A DNA stretch of 40,507 nt from a virus. The DNA is taken from the IMG/VR virus record IMGVR_UViG_3300044712_000022, positions 1 to 40,507 of that record, one strand, 5' to 3'. Shown here piece by piece: positions 8,201 through 17,885 of the stretch; the first letter of the stretch is position 1; the number at the start of each line of letters is the position of its first letter. Under the pieces are notes generated by a model. The model saw only the letters and a program-made list of their open reading frames with translations, made no database searches and was not told where the DNA came from. Made by a program: the position numbers and the translations under genes.

Positions 8201-11200
8201 TATAGTTCACAATGTTACAAGTGGAACAAGTCAGGCAGGACGTTCACGTCGTGCAGCCACTGGAGAATCTACACCACTTCCAACAGGATATTTACAAGCA
8301 AGACTTGATGAACAGAAGAAGCAACAGCGTGCCGAAAAGCGTGCAGCTAGAATGGCATCTCTTAGATCTGCAATGTCTCCAGGAAAACTTGGTATGGCAG
8401 GTATGGTTGCAGGTGGAGCTTTATCTGCTGGCTCAATGATGGGTGGCCCTGTTGGAGATATTGCAGGACAGCTTGGTGGCCCACTTATGGCAATTTCTGG
8501 TATTACCTCTGTGCTGTCAATGATTCCTGGCCCAGCAGGTCTTGCTGTTGGAGCCATTGGTGGCCTTGCAGCAGGAATTATGATCTTGAATGCAGAGGCT
8601 GAAAAGGCTAAGCAGGCAACTAGGGATCAGGCCGCAGCTGTTGGTGCAGGTACAAAGGCTATGGAAGCTTTTGCTGCTGCTGCAGGTACAGTAAGTCCAA
8701 GTGCAATAGCAAATGCTCGTAGAACAGAAGCAACAAAGACTGGTCAGGCAGAGACAACGTTTGGAGAGTCCTATCTTTCATCCGAAACTGGTGCAGCAAT
8801 GCTTACTGGTATTAGAGGATTCATTGATAGCAATGGTATGGCAGATGCTGCTCGTAAAATATCTAACCAACTTTCAACAGCAGTAGCATCAGGAATTTTA
8901 TCTGCAGAACAGGCAGACTCCATTGCTATGGCTCTTGGTGACCAACTTCAGAGCGATACTTTTGCTATCAACATCATGGGCAAGATGGATGAACTTATTG
9001 GTCCAAACGGTGAAAATGTTGGTAAAGATCCAATCAAGGTTGCTATTGCAATATCTAAAACAGGTGAAAAAGAATTAAACTCATACCTCGACAAAATTAA
9101 TGAAGTGGGCGATATGCCAGCAACACCTGGCTATAACATTTCAGGTGCAGGTATGGCATCTGGTCCTACTAATGTATCTCCAATGTCTCCAGTTGCAAAC
9201 ACAGGTCTTGGTGGTGCAAGAAACAACATGACCATTCAAAAAGCACCAGAAATTATTGCGGCATTTAATGCAATGCAACAGCAAAACCAATTAATGATTG
9301 ATACACAGGATCAGGCAAACGCTAAGGCAGTAGAGCAGCTAATGACTGAGGGTAAGATTGCTGAAGCACAAGCATTGCAAAACACATACTTAACTCAGCG
9401 AAAAGATCTTATTGCTCAAACTCAAGCTTCTACTCAAAACTTCCTAACACAGCTTAAGGGTATGGACCAGTCGGCACGTGACGCACTTGTCTCAGAAGCA
9501 GGAACAGCAGCAAAGGGTGTTTATGCTGGTACAGATCAGGAGGGTGCTGCTAACAAGGCTGTTGACACTTTAACAAAGGGTAGGGCTTCTGCAGAAGCAA
9601 AGATTACATTCTCTGCTGAGCTGGCTTCTGGAGCACTTACCCCAGAACAGCTAAACACAATGTTTGGTTTGTTTGATCAAAATACTGTAGAAGGTGGAAG
9701 ATCCATAAACCTTCTTGCAAACATTAACGCAGCACTTGGCTCTGGCGTTACGTCAGACATTGCAGGACTCTTGCCATTGTTTGGTGACAACGAGGTAGCA
9801 GCTAAAAACTTCCTCGCATCTTTTGATGTAGATAACCCAGAGCAGTTCCAAGAAACTGTAGGCTTGTTCCAAAACCTTCAAATGGGTAATCCAGAACTAG
9901 ACCTTTCCGTATACTTCGATGGCTCGGATGCCGCAATTGAAAGAATGAACTTGCTAATGGATGCAACCTCAAAGCTTAAGGCTATGGCTGCAGAGGGTCC
10001 AATTACAATGGAAAGCGTTATCTCTCAAATCTTCAGCACAGACCCAGGTGCGGCAGCCGCATTGATGGCAAACAATGAATACTTCGCTTCTCTGCCACCA
10101 GAACAAAAGACTGCATATATTCAATACTTCATTACTGCTCGTGACGATGTTTCTGCAAAAGAAGTTAGCAAGTATCTGTCCGATAACAAGATTAGCCTTA
10201 AGGGTAGGTCTGCAGATTCAGCAGAACGTGCTGTAAGTAACGCAGCAAACCAAGTGGCTGCAAGCAAGGCAAAGGGATTCACTCAGCAATACGGATCATT
10301 CATGAACCTTGGCAGCACTGGTACACGCACAGGCGGCGCCGGAGGCGGTGGCGGTGGTGGAGCTGGCGGTGGCGGAGGTGCTGCAGCGGCACCAGAAAAG
10401 CCACCAACATCATTCCTAGATTCATTGGTAAAGGACATAAGAGACTTTACCAGTGCCACACAAGGACTTACAGAAAACTTCCAAGACTCTATGGCAGCTA
10501 TTCGTGCTGCATCTTCTAGTGCATTTGGAGGTTTGTCTCAGCAACTTCGTGGGGTAGGTGTAGGAGAAGATGTAATCTCTATTATGACTGGTATGTCAAA
10601 GGAAGAATGGGATCAGTACAAGGGTCAATTCTTTAACTTCGATGCCGCTGGAAATGTAACAGGATTCAAGGCAGATCTTGCAGCTATTGCAGATAAGCTT
10701 AGAGGTATTACATTAGGTAAGTTTGTTGACGAACAGCAAAAGACTCTTGCAAACCTCGCAAACCAAAACAAGGCACTTACAACGCTTGTTGGTTTGGGTA
10801 TGACTTATGCAAACGCCTACAAGCTTATTGAAGATGCAGCACTTGCAGCAGCCATTGCTAACGCAAAGAGTGCAGACGAGGTTAAAAAGATTATTGCACT
10901 TGCAGAACAGGCACGCAAGGCACAGACTTTAGCAGGTGCAGCATCTAGCGTTGCAGGTACAAATGCCGCTACAGATGCAACTATGGCAGGACTGAAGGCA
11001 CTTGTAAGATTCAATGGAGCACTTTCAGATACTCAGACAGAGGCAATTCTTGCAAGCGAAGACCTGCAGTTAATGCTTGCTAACTTCGACACACTCAGTG
11101 CTGACCAGCTAAAAATTCTTAACGAAGCACTTCAGAAGGCTGCTGATAAAGAAGCTCTTGAGATTAAGATTAAGATGCAGACCAAAGAAGGTATGCAAGA

Positions 11201-12521
11201 GCTGTTTAACGAGGGTATGAATAAGGCAATGGAACAGTTCAGTGCTAAAGAACAAGAGATTAAGTTTAAGTTTAAAGCACTCAAGGATCCTTTCCAGAAC
11301 ACTATTGACTCTTACACAGATAAGATTGAAGATCTTAAAAACTCTGAAAATGGTTTGGATGACCTTGAAGCAGACCTACAACGTATTGGTGATCAAGAGA
11401 TTGACATTAACAAGAAGTACGATGAACGCTATAAGGCCCTTGATTCAATCGCTAAGATTAATGATAGAATGGCTGCTCAACAACGTACACAGCTTAGCCT
11501 TGCAGAAGCCTTGTCTATGGGTGACATTGGTGCAGCTGCTCGTGCAGCAGAAGAGATGCGAGCACAGGATGCAGCACAAGCACTTGTTGACCAACGTGAA
11601 GCATTACAGAAGTCTCAGGAGCTTGAGATTGCTAACCTTATGGGCAAGATGGGACTTACTCGTGAACAGATTGAGGCACGCATTCGTGACATCAATAAGG
11701 AAATCTTCGAGATTCAGGAAAAGCAGATTGAGCCAGCTCAGAGACAAATTGAGCTTCTGGATCGTCAAGAAGAACTTCAGATTAACGGTCTTACTGTTGC
11801 AGGAAAGACCAAGGAAGAGTGGGAAAAGATTAAGAACGGTATTGAGTTGGCTAGAACAAATAGTCAGCAATACACCGAAGCCGTTAATCTTGCTCTCGGT
11901 GTTGCCAATGACCTACAGGCAGCTTGGAAAGACATTGAAAAGCCTAAGCAGACTATTCACACTATTATTGAAAAGCGAATCTCTGAAGCAGAGGCAGCCG
12001 CAGCTGCCAAGCCAGCTACACCAGCTCCAGTAGCATCAACAGCTCCAGCACCATCTGGACCAGTAAAGGATGATGCATGGGTAACCTCGATGGCTAGAAG
12101 AGTTATTCGTGGAGAGTTTGGAAATGGTCAGGCACGTAGAAATGCTCTTGGCGGAGATTACCAGGTTATTCAGGATAGAGTTAACAGAATCTTGTACCAG
12201 GGATATGCTAAGGGTGGACTTGTAGCTAGCTACATGGCTTCTGGTGGACTTACAAAGCCAATGTTTGGTCCAAAGGGAACAGACACAGTTCCTGCAATGC
12301 TTACTCCAGGAGAGTTTGTTATTAAGAAGTGGGCTGTAGATCGATTCGGTGTTGACAATCTTAATGCAATTAACCAAGGAAACTTTGGTAGCGGTTCCGT
12401 GTATAATTATAATATGAGTGTTAACGTCAGGTCCGACGCTAACGCAGATGATATTGCACGTACCGTTATGGCTCAGATCAAACGTGTCGATGCTCAGAGA
12501 GTTCGAGGTAACAGGTTCTAA
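5226..12521 (+). CDS. Tape measure protein
   Basis: This 2431-residue protein spans the tail lumen and sets tail length; at roughly 0.15 nm per residue this implies a tail near 365 nm (inference). A TP901-type tape measure core lies at about residues 245-460. Hydrophobic, Gly/Ala-rich segments are at about 542-575 and 1055-1120, fitting membrane-active parts released on infection. A poly-Gly linker is at about 1702-1717, coiled-coil helices at about 1980-2210, and a Cpl-7-like wall-binding motif at about 2283-2324. Two related Gly-rich motifs with a GE[AF][IV]I core occur near residues 665-715 and 2340-2370. The start ATG follows a GGGGT stretch; no better start exists. It ends in a TAATG overlap with the next gene. 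Confidence 0.95.
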   Translation: MADIESNINLDIDASGALSTLKELQRQISVFQTTMAKSGAISNARLSDMQTNLVNNINSTGQFTASIQRVKTTTESFTQALEKNKLSMGQYFRYSLGATKTFGKGFKTEFDTIEKVARERVKTLQTQYIKLGRDASGAMQAIAVRPQVLDMKDLGTQTAIAAQKAQLFNQLMAQGSTNLLNFGKNTQWAGRQLMVGFTIPLGIMGAAAAKEFKAIEEQVIRLERVYGDFTTTMADTEHITQQIKDLGGEFTKYGVAVSKTIGLAADAAAMGKTGADLVAQVAEANRLAVLGGVDQAQSLETTISLTNAFGVAADQLSGKINFLNAVENQTVTSIEDLTEAIPKAGPVVQQLGGNVEDLTFFLTAMKEGGINASEGANALKSGLASLINPTGEAAEMLNGFGINLQGIVEANKGNVRGIVVDFAKALDTLDPLNRAQAIEQLFGKFQFSRLSTLFQNVIAEGSQASRVLDLTKASAAELASLSERELGRIEASPLFKYQAAIENFKAAIAPIGEEFMKAVTPLINFGTQILEGFNSWSDGAKQFAIIAVGAVGAIGPVLLMTFGLLANGLANIVKGVLFVRNGFKGLGGQSNVLTEQLSYMNTEQLEAASISASLNQVHNNLIQTFTAEAGTVRNLAAAYGAAIAQQGAFMGPITTRGGGMKKPKGFAAGGIVQGPGTGTSDSIGALVSKGEAIIPAKSVKKNPGVVAGLIAGNLPRFAEGGYIGNIYPEFALRMQKDTENMSQQAGKTNLASVLAPLSLRAGEAQGLMPTQTSINAGKFDAISKELESVTSRFVDQVNKNFDTTYADIKDSNERFAKSWTAAGKTVEKEVNKIGDQATRGAVRKTFGLDEDVYATAATEVRRAGDKRLTRGRKLVLNEGVKSYTSIRPAAKRMYERISGQSAANMQMGHVFGSRQADLSELANSPKATPALKRAMKALGFNIVEEAATAINKASGAASPAKKFINAAGKNIVDGALQPIENSKARAEKAGNAIVHNVTSGTSQAGRSRRAATGESTPLPTGYLQARLDEQKKQQRAEKRAARMASLRSAMSPGKLGMAGMVAGGALSAGSMMGGPVGDIAGQLGGPLMAISGITSVLSMIPGPAGLAVGAIGGLAAGIMILNAEAEKAKQATRDQAAAVGAGTKAMEAFAAAAGTVSPSAIANARRTEATKTGQAETTFGESYLSSETGAAMLTGIRGFIDSNGMADAARKISNQLSTAVASGILSAEQADSIAMALGDQLQSDTFAINIMGKMDELIGPNGENVGKDPIKVAIAISKTGEKELNSYLDKINEVGDMPATPGYNISGAGMASGPTNVSPMSPVANTGLGGARNNMTIQKAPEIIAAFNAMQQQNQLMIDTQDQANAKAVEQLMTEGKIAEAQALQNTYLTQRKDLIAQTQASTQNFLTQLKGMDQSARDALVSEAGTAAKGVYAGTDQEGAANKAVDTLTKGRASAEAKITFSAELASGALTPEQLNTMFGLFDQNTVEGGRSINLLANINAALGSGVTSDIAGLLPLFGDNEVAAKNFLASFDVDNPEQFQETVGLFQNLQMGNPELDLSVYFDGSDAAIERMNLLMDATSKLKAMAAEGPITMESVISQIFSTDPGAAAALMANNEYFASLPPEQKTAYIQYFITARDDVSAKEVSKYLSDNKISLKGRSADSAERAVSNAANQVAASKAKGFTQQYGSFMNLGSTGTRTGGAGGGGGGGAGGGGGAAAAPEKPPTSFLDSLVKDIRDFTSATQGLTENFQDSMAAIRAASSSAFGGLSQQLRGVGVGEDVISIMTGMSKEEWDQYKGQFFNFDAAGNVTGFKADLAAIADKLRGITLGKFVDEQQKTLANLANQNKALTTLVGLGMTYANAYKLIEDAALAAAIANAKSADEVKKIIALAEQARKAQTLAGAASSVAGTNAATDATMAGLKALVRFNGALSDTQTEAILASEDLQLMLANFDTLSADQLKILNEALQKAADKEALEIKIKMQTKEGMQELFNEGMNKAMEQFSAKEQEIKFKFKALKDPFQNTIDSYTDKIEDLKNSENGLDDLEADLQRIGDQEIDINKKYDERYKALDSIAKINDRMAAQQRTQLSLAEALSMGDIGAAARAAEEMRAQDAAQALVDQREALQKSQELEIANLMGKMGLTREQIEARIRDINKEIFEIQEKQIEPAQRQIELLDRQEELQINGLTVAGKTKEEWEKIKNGIELARTNSQQYTEAVNLALGVANDLQAAWKDIEKPKQTIHTIIEKRISEAEAAAAAKPATPAPVASTAPAPSGPVKDDAWVTSMARRVIRGEFGNGQARRNALGGDYQVIQDRVNRILYQGYAKGGLVASYMASGGLTKPMFGPKGTDTVPAMLTPGEFVIKKWAVDRFGVDNLNAINQGNFGSGSVYNYNMSVNVRSDANADDIARTVMAQIKRVDAQRVRGNRF

Positions 12522-13210
12522 TGACAACAAATGCTTATATGCAAGGACGTAAGAAGTATCAGCGTCCACAGGCAATGCTCTGGGCAGATAACCCAGGTTT
12601 TGTTGTTGACGGATTCCATATTCCTGACGGTATTGAAATTGGTACAGACGTACAAGCATCTGGTACTGGCGATTTTATTATTCTTTCAGATGACAATAGA
12701 CAGCCTATTGATTTTAATATTAATCGTATTGAAAAGCGTGAGCGTATGGTAAATGGTCGTATGCGTTCTTACCATGTTGCAGACAAGTTAGAGATTTCTG
12801 CAAGCTGGGATATGTTACCTTCACGATCATTCCCTGGTGATCCAAACTTTCAAACCAATAATGACCTATATCAAAATGCCGTAGGTAAGTCTGAGTACTC
12901 TGTTAAAAAGTATGCCAATGGTACAGCTAATTCATCTTTTAAAGGCGTACACAGCCAGTACACAAGCGATAACGGTGCTGGTGGAGTAGAGATGTTGGAC
13001 TGGTACGAGAAGCACCAAGGTCCATTCTGGCTTTATCTTTCATACGACAAGTATGACAACTATGGTGCAACAAGTGGTGCTTATGGCAACCTTGCAAAGT
13101 ATAGTCAGGTTGTAGAGGTTTACTTTGCAGACTTTACCTATTCTGTGCAAAAGCGTGGTGGAACTAATTTTGACTTTTGGAATATCTCCGTAAAGCTGGA
13201 AGAGGTTTAA
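12521..13210 (+). CDS. Minor tail protein (distal tail position)
   Basis: A 229-residue beta-rich protein immediately after the tape measure, the usual place of the distal tail (Dit-like) or tube-initiator protein. Aromatic residues are frequent in the C-terminal part, including the GPFWLYLSYDKYDNYG segment. It overlaps the tape measure stop (TAATG) and is separated from the next gene by a single base, so the three tail-tip genes are probably co-translated. A TATAAT at 12402-12407 within the tape measure is a possible extra promoter, but weakly supported. The function is inferred from gene order. Confidence 0.65.
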   Translation: MTTNAYMQGRKKYQRPQAMLWADNPGFVVDGFHIPDGIEIGTDVQASGTGDFIILSDDNRQPIDFNINRIEKRERMVNGRMRSYHVADKLEISASWDMLPSRSFPGDPNFQTNNDLYQNAVGKSEYSVKKYANGTANSSFKGVHSQYTSDNGAGGVEMLDWYEKHQGPFWLYLSYDKYDNYGATSGAYGNLAKYSQVVEVYFADFTYSVQKRGGTNFDFWNISVKLEEV

Positions 13211-13211
13211 C

Positions 13212-16200
13212 ATGTTTAAAGATGAAACACTACAGAATCATCTGGAGACCTCTTCTACTCTTAGAGTTCAGTCTTCTGTAATTGCAGAATGGAACATGAA
13301 CATAGCAGAGAATATTCTTCAGGTAGGCAACTATAGGTACCGCCGCAATGCTGTGCAATCACAAGCAGAAGATTTTCCATATGTAAACATAGCATCTTCT
13401 TTTGATGCAAACGATGCTGACAACGCTATCAAGTTTTACACTGGTGCAACGGACTCGGACATTGTTGTTGATGGCGGATATAAAAATGATGAAGATGGTG
13501 ACCCCGTACCAACTGTGTTTTTGTCTAAAAAAGAAAAAGAAAAGCTTTTATATTCTTTAGATGATTGCTTTGGAAAGTTTAGACCACGATCTGGTATTAA
13601 CAAACTAAGGTTTTTTCCTAACAAGTACACACACCACAGCAATCCAGATCTAGCTTCACGACCACGATACTACATCTCTGACAGATATGACCAGTTTAAG
13701 TACTGGACATCTTATAGAACAGAGAACGGTCAAGAACGGGGTATTGCTAATAAAGTAATCAATGGTCAGAACAATATAGATGATACTGCACCATATGTAG
13801 TTTACAAAGAAGCTGTGCCAGCCAACAAAATCGTTGTTAAGATGCAAACAAACGTTGGGTCTGTAGACCTCGGACCTTTTGTAAATTCAAATGGAACATT
13901 TGCAGATCCTTTCTACGGAGACGCTAACAAGACAGTTCCTATTAACTGGAAGATTCAATATCTTGAGAATGATAACTGGGTTGACGCCATCGCTTTTAAC
14001 AATAATTCTATCCGACGTGACGGTTCGGCTATCGTAAAGGAAGATGGATACGTTGAGCTTGGATATGGTTTAATTGTTCCAGACGAATACAGAGACATTT
14101 TTCTTTTCTCTGGAGAGTACCCATCAGCAACTTTGCTACCACCAGTAAGCCTGTTGACTGATGGTGTTGCATACCTTGTAAAAGAAACTGAAACAGAACC
14201 TGGTATTTTTTATATTGTTGTAGGAGGAGAGTACAAGCAGTTTGATGCAAAGTACGGCTGGTATGTTGAAGAAGAAACAGTAACTAACCTAACTAATTAC
14301 GTAACAGACCTAACCTCGCCATCACAATTTTTCGAGGCAGCCAACGCAAACCCACGTTACAGAGAGTTTCAATACCTAAGCGGTCTCAGAATTGTTGTAG
14401 AAACAATGAACGTATTTGACTCTACCTTTGACCTTATTGAGTTGTCTCCACGTCTAACCGTAGACCTATCAGATAAGACAAAGACTTTCTCAATTACAAA
14501 GAGTGCATCCGACCTTGGCATTAGTGGTTTGCCAGTAGGACAGCTGCTTGCTTCAACTGGAACCCTAGACTTGTTTGACTATGACCAAGCATTCTTTCCA
14601 ACTAATGTTAGAGACATGGAAGCCAATACTGGAAGTATCGTTGCAAAGTATACTACCCAAAATATTCAGATTAAGTTTTACGAAATTGTTTTGGACGTAG
14701 AGGGCAATGATTACTATGTTCCCATTAAGACAATGTACTCCGAAGGATTCCCAGAGCTTTCCTCAAGTGACAGAAGCGTAAGCCTACAGCTAAGAGATCT
14801 ATTCTTTTATTTTGAATCAATGACTGCTCCACAACTGCTAATTCAGAATGCGTCTATTGGTTATGCCGTTTCAATGATTCTCGACTCTATTGGCTTCTCC
14901 AACTACACATTCTTACGTGTACCAGACGAGCCAGACATGACTATCCCATTTTTCTCTGTTGGTCCAGACATGAGCCTTGCACAGGTTTTGGCAGATATTG
15001 CTGTCTCCTCACAATCGGCAATGTTCTTTGACGAATACAATAACTTTGTTGTAATGAGTAAAAACTACATGATGCCAGAGTTAGGTCAAAGAGAGTCAGA
15101 TGTAGACGCTACACTTTATGGATCAAAAGATTTTGCACAAAGTGGGGTAGTAAGCAATAGCTACGATAATCCAAAGTTTGCATCAGCAACTTCGCCTAAA
15201 AAGCTTGCCAACATTAAAGAACTTGCGTCTGCAGATAATGCAGTTTACAATGACGGTTCAATTAACTATGTATCTAGATATATTCAAAGATCTTTTGGAT
15301 CAATTAAGCAAGCAAGCGTTGTTGACCGAGACAAGACTTGGGTTTACAAGCCAGTAATTCTTTGGGAAGTTAGTCCAAATGAAACTACCAAGTCTGTAAA
15401 TGATGAAGTCTCACAGCAATCTGGATATGTTCTTAGTGCAATCCCACTAAACTCAGACCTTAACGATGCACTACCATCTGTAGAAAACCACCAAGTAATC
15501 AACAACGTTATTGACTTTGGCGATGCTGTTTTCTGGCTAAGTCGATACAATGGTTACTTCTACGCTAATGGAGAAATCATTAGATACGATGCCGTTCAGT
15601 ATAGCGTTTCAGGTCTTAAGGATGGCGAAGATCCAAACGTCTGGATTTCTAGTGTGCAAGAGTATCAGAGATATTTTGCCAAAGTACCATTTAATGGAAA
15701 GATTTACCCAACTGGTTTGGTTAGAATTTACTCAGAGCCAAACTACGAAGTCGTGGAGGGTATTACAAGACTAAAGAACGGTCCAGTAGCTAAGCATGGT
15801 CGTATGCAGTTTGGAACTGGTGCAAAGAATGTTGACGGAACAACTAAGCCTGTATATCACAATGCTGGTTTGAGTAACTACTGGTCTAATGATGAAAACG
15901 TTCGTGGTGTTGATATGGACTTTAGGTTCCTCACCAATGCAACTATTGCTGCAACGGCTGACCCAGAGACTGGTACGCTACAGCTAACAACTGGTCCTGC
16001 AGGTGTTTCTAATGAAAGAGCAAAGTCTACAACAAGAAATGGCATTATTAAAAACTTCTTGTCAAATGCATTTATTGAAGAGTCTACGGTTAACAGATTG
16101 CTCTCTACTCAAACAGGAACTATTCAATCATCAGCACTGGTTATGAATGGCTCTTCTGCAAACGTAATTGACCAAACCCCAAACTTTGTGTCATACGTCT

Positions 16201-17885
16201 ATAAAGAACTTGAAGACCGCTTTATTCACTTTGGTACACGACTACGAATTATTGGTAAGATTGAGAACAACGAGTCTCGTGGTCAGTCTCCATTCGGTGT
16301 AAACACATACTACACATCAAAGTCAAACACTTCAGATCAGTCTATTTCTGTTGGCGGTGCTTCTGGGGGTATGGCTGTAATGATCAATCCAGAAACCAAT
16401 GTAGGCTATTACTTTGAAATTATGGCACTAACTGAAAACAATCTTACTCAGTATGAAGATGCCGATACAATTCACAACGTAGTATTCTATAAGGTTATGC
16501 AAAGAAATGCCCCAACAGTATCTGTTACCAATAAGGCATTGACAAACAACGTTGCAACACTTACAACATCTACAAACCACAACTTTGTTCCTGGTGATCA
16601 GGTAACAGTTTCACTGGTTGACTCGACATTTAATGGTTTATACACAATTACCGCTGTAACCAACAACACCTTCTCATACTCTAAAGAGTCTACCAACGTA
16701 GCTTCTACAGCAGTAACTGGAGCAAGTGCTTCAATTATTGCAGAAAAAGCAATCCCAGTTAAACTGTGGGGAGGTCTTGCAAACATTACTGTTGACAATG
16801 GTTTGTTTACTGGACAATACCGAGTTACCGCAGAAGAAAACCCAACCGTATACGACATATCTGTAGAGTATCGTAAGATTGGAAATGTTCTTAGGTTCTA
16901 CCTGTACATTAATAATGTTTTAATTAAGTATGTAGATGATCCAGATCCACTGCCTATCTACAACAACATTGCCTTGTTTACTCGTGGAACTTCGAGGGTA
17001 ATGTTTGAAAACGTATATGCACTAACTAATAACTATAGTCAGAATACTACCTTTGGACTAGATGTAGTTGCAGATAGTGTGTTTGCCGATTCTGACATTA
17101 ACGCAGCAGCCTCATTCCAGAAGTATGCTATGAGTGGTTTGGTACAGTCTACGTATCTTTCTGGTATCAGCACTGGTGAAGCACCAAAGTATAAGATTTA
17201 CTTTGAAGAGTTTGGAACCATCATGCGTGAAGCTGCGTACTTTAATGTTCGCTATGACAAGGCATACCCTGCCCTATACGCAAAGATTGCAGCAACGTTT
17301 AACAAGATTAAGGGTTACACTATCTCTGGGTTTACCGCTGGTGCATATCGAGCAGAGTTCCTTGTTTTCAACTCTACAGACACAGCACTCAACCTAGACT
17401 CAACCAGTGGTAACTATCTACGTATTCACGGAATTACATTTACTCAGCAATCTCAACACGAGCTAACTGTTGACGAATACTTCAGTAAGCGTTCAGACCT
17501 TTCTGATCCAGAGTTTATTGGCGATTCTTTGATTAGGTCTCCACAGAAGGTTGCCAATGATTATAAAGACATTAAGTTTAGTCGAATGACACACGGCAAA
17601 AAACAGTTCTCAATTAATGCACCATATATCCAATCTCAAGACGATGCAGAAAATCTTATGGGATGGCTTTCTAGCAAGATTATGAAGCCACGTAGGTCAA
17701 TTGGTGTTAAGGTTTTTGGTATGCCTACACTTCAGCTTGGAGATATCGTAACAGTTGACTACCAAAATGCTGAAGGTGTTAACGAGGTTGCCGATGCAGA
17801 CGCACGTTTTATTGTTTACAGCATTCAATACTCTAGAGATAACAACGGACCAGATATGACGGTATACTTAAGTGAGGTAAAGTAA
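13212..17885 (+). CDS. Large minor tail protein / tail hub with lectin-like insertion
   Basis: A 1557-residue protein of the tail tip. The C-terminal ~95 residues (with the IMKPRRSIGVKVFGMPTLQL and LGDIVTVDY segments) resemble the closing domain of baseplate-hub or tail-associated proteins. Around residues 990-1290 there are beta-sandwich features that look like a concanavalin/LamG-type carbohydrate-binding domain. Within it, at about 1104-1177, sits a small beta module that also occurs twice in the tail protein two genes downstream. This suggests a structural hub that also displays a receptor-binding domain. AGAGG at 13201-13205 lies six bases before the ATG. Codon use changes little along its length. 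The exact domain boundaries need structure prediction. Confidence 0.75.
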   Translation: MFKDETLQNHLETSSTLRVQSSVIAEWNMNIAENILQVGNYRYRRNAVQSQAEDFPYVNIASSFDANDADNAIKFYTGATDSDIVVDGGYKNDEDGDPVPTVFLSKKEKEKLLYSLDDCFGKFRPRSGINKLRFFPNKYTHHSNPDLASRPRYYISDRYDQFKYWTSYRTENGQERGIANKVINGQNNIDDTAPYVVYKEAVPANKIVVKMQTNVGSVDLGPFVNSNGTFADPFYGDANKTVPINWKIQYLENDNWVDAIAFNNNSIRRDGSAIVKEDGYVELGYGLIVPDEYRDIFLFSGEYPSATLLPPVSLLTDGVAYLVKETETEPGIFYIVVGGEYKQFDAKYGWYVEEETVTNLTNYVTDLTSPSQFFEAANANPRYREFQYLSGLRIVVETMNVFDSTFDLIELSPRLTVDLSDKTKTFSITKSASDLGISGLPVGQLLASTGTLDLFDYDQAFFPTNVRDMEANTGSIVAKYTTQNIQIKFYEIVLDVEGNDYYVPIKTMYSEGFPELSSSDRSVSLQLRDLFFYFESMTAPQLLIQNASIGYAVSMILDSIGFSNYTFLRVPDEPDMTIPFFSVGPDMSLAQVLADIAVSSQSAMFFDEYNNFVVMSKNYMMPELGQRESDVDATLYGSKDFAQSGVVSNSYDNPKFASATSPKKLANIKELASADNAVYNDGSINYVSRYIQRSFGSIKQASVVDRDKTWVYKPVILWEVSPNETTKSVNDEVSQQSGYVLSAIPLNSDLNDALPSVENHQVINNVIDFGDAVFWLSRYNGYFYANGEIIRYDAVQYSVSGLKDGEDPNVWISSVQEYQRYFAKVPFNGKIYPTGLVRIYSEPNYEVVEGITRLKNGPVAKHGRMQFGTGAKNVDGTTKPVYHNAGLSNYWSNDENVRGVDMDFRFLTNATIAATADPETGTLQLTTGPAGVSNERAKSTTRNGIIKNFLSNAFIEESTVNRLLSTQTGTIQSSALVMNGSSANVIDQTPNFVSYVYKELEDRFIHFGTRLRIIGKIENNESRGQSPFGVNTYYTSKSNTSDQSISVGGASGGMAVMINPETNVGYYFEIMALTENNLTQYEDADTIHNVVFYKVMQRNAPTVSVTNKALTNNVATLTTSTNHNFVPGDQVTVSLVDSTFNGLYTITAVTNNTFSYSKESTNVASTAVTGASASIIAEKAIPVKLWGGLANITVDNGLFTGQYRVTAEENPTVYDISVEYRKIGNVLRFYLYINNVLIKYVDDPDPLPIYNNIALFTRGTSRVMFENVYALTNNYSQNTTFGLDVVADSVFADSDINAAASFQKYAMSGLVQSTYLSGISTGEAPKYKIYFEEFGTIMREAAYFNVRYDKAYPALYAKIAATFNKIKGYTISGFTAGAYRAEFLVFNSTDTALNLDSTSGNYLRIHGITFTQQSQHELTVDEYFSKRSDLSDPEFIGDSLIRSPQKVANDYKDIKFSRMTHGKKQFSINAPYIQSQDDAENLMGWLSSKIMKPRRSIGVKVFGMPTLQLGDIVTVDYQNAEGVNEVADADARFIVYSIQYSRDNNGPDMTVYLSEVK

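Noticed and set aside
11242-12033. 263-codon plus-strand frame in another phase within the tape measure
   Set aside because: Its Leu/Arg/Lys-rich product is what the repeated coiled-coil codons give when shifted; no ribosome binding site and no domain. The tape measure frame is clearly the coding one.
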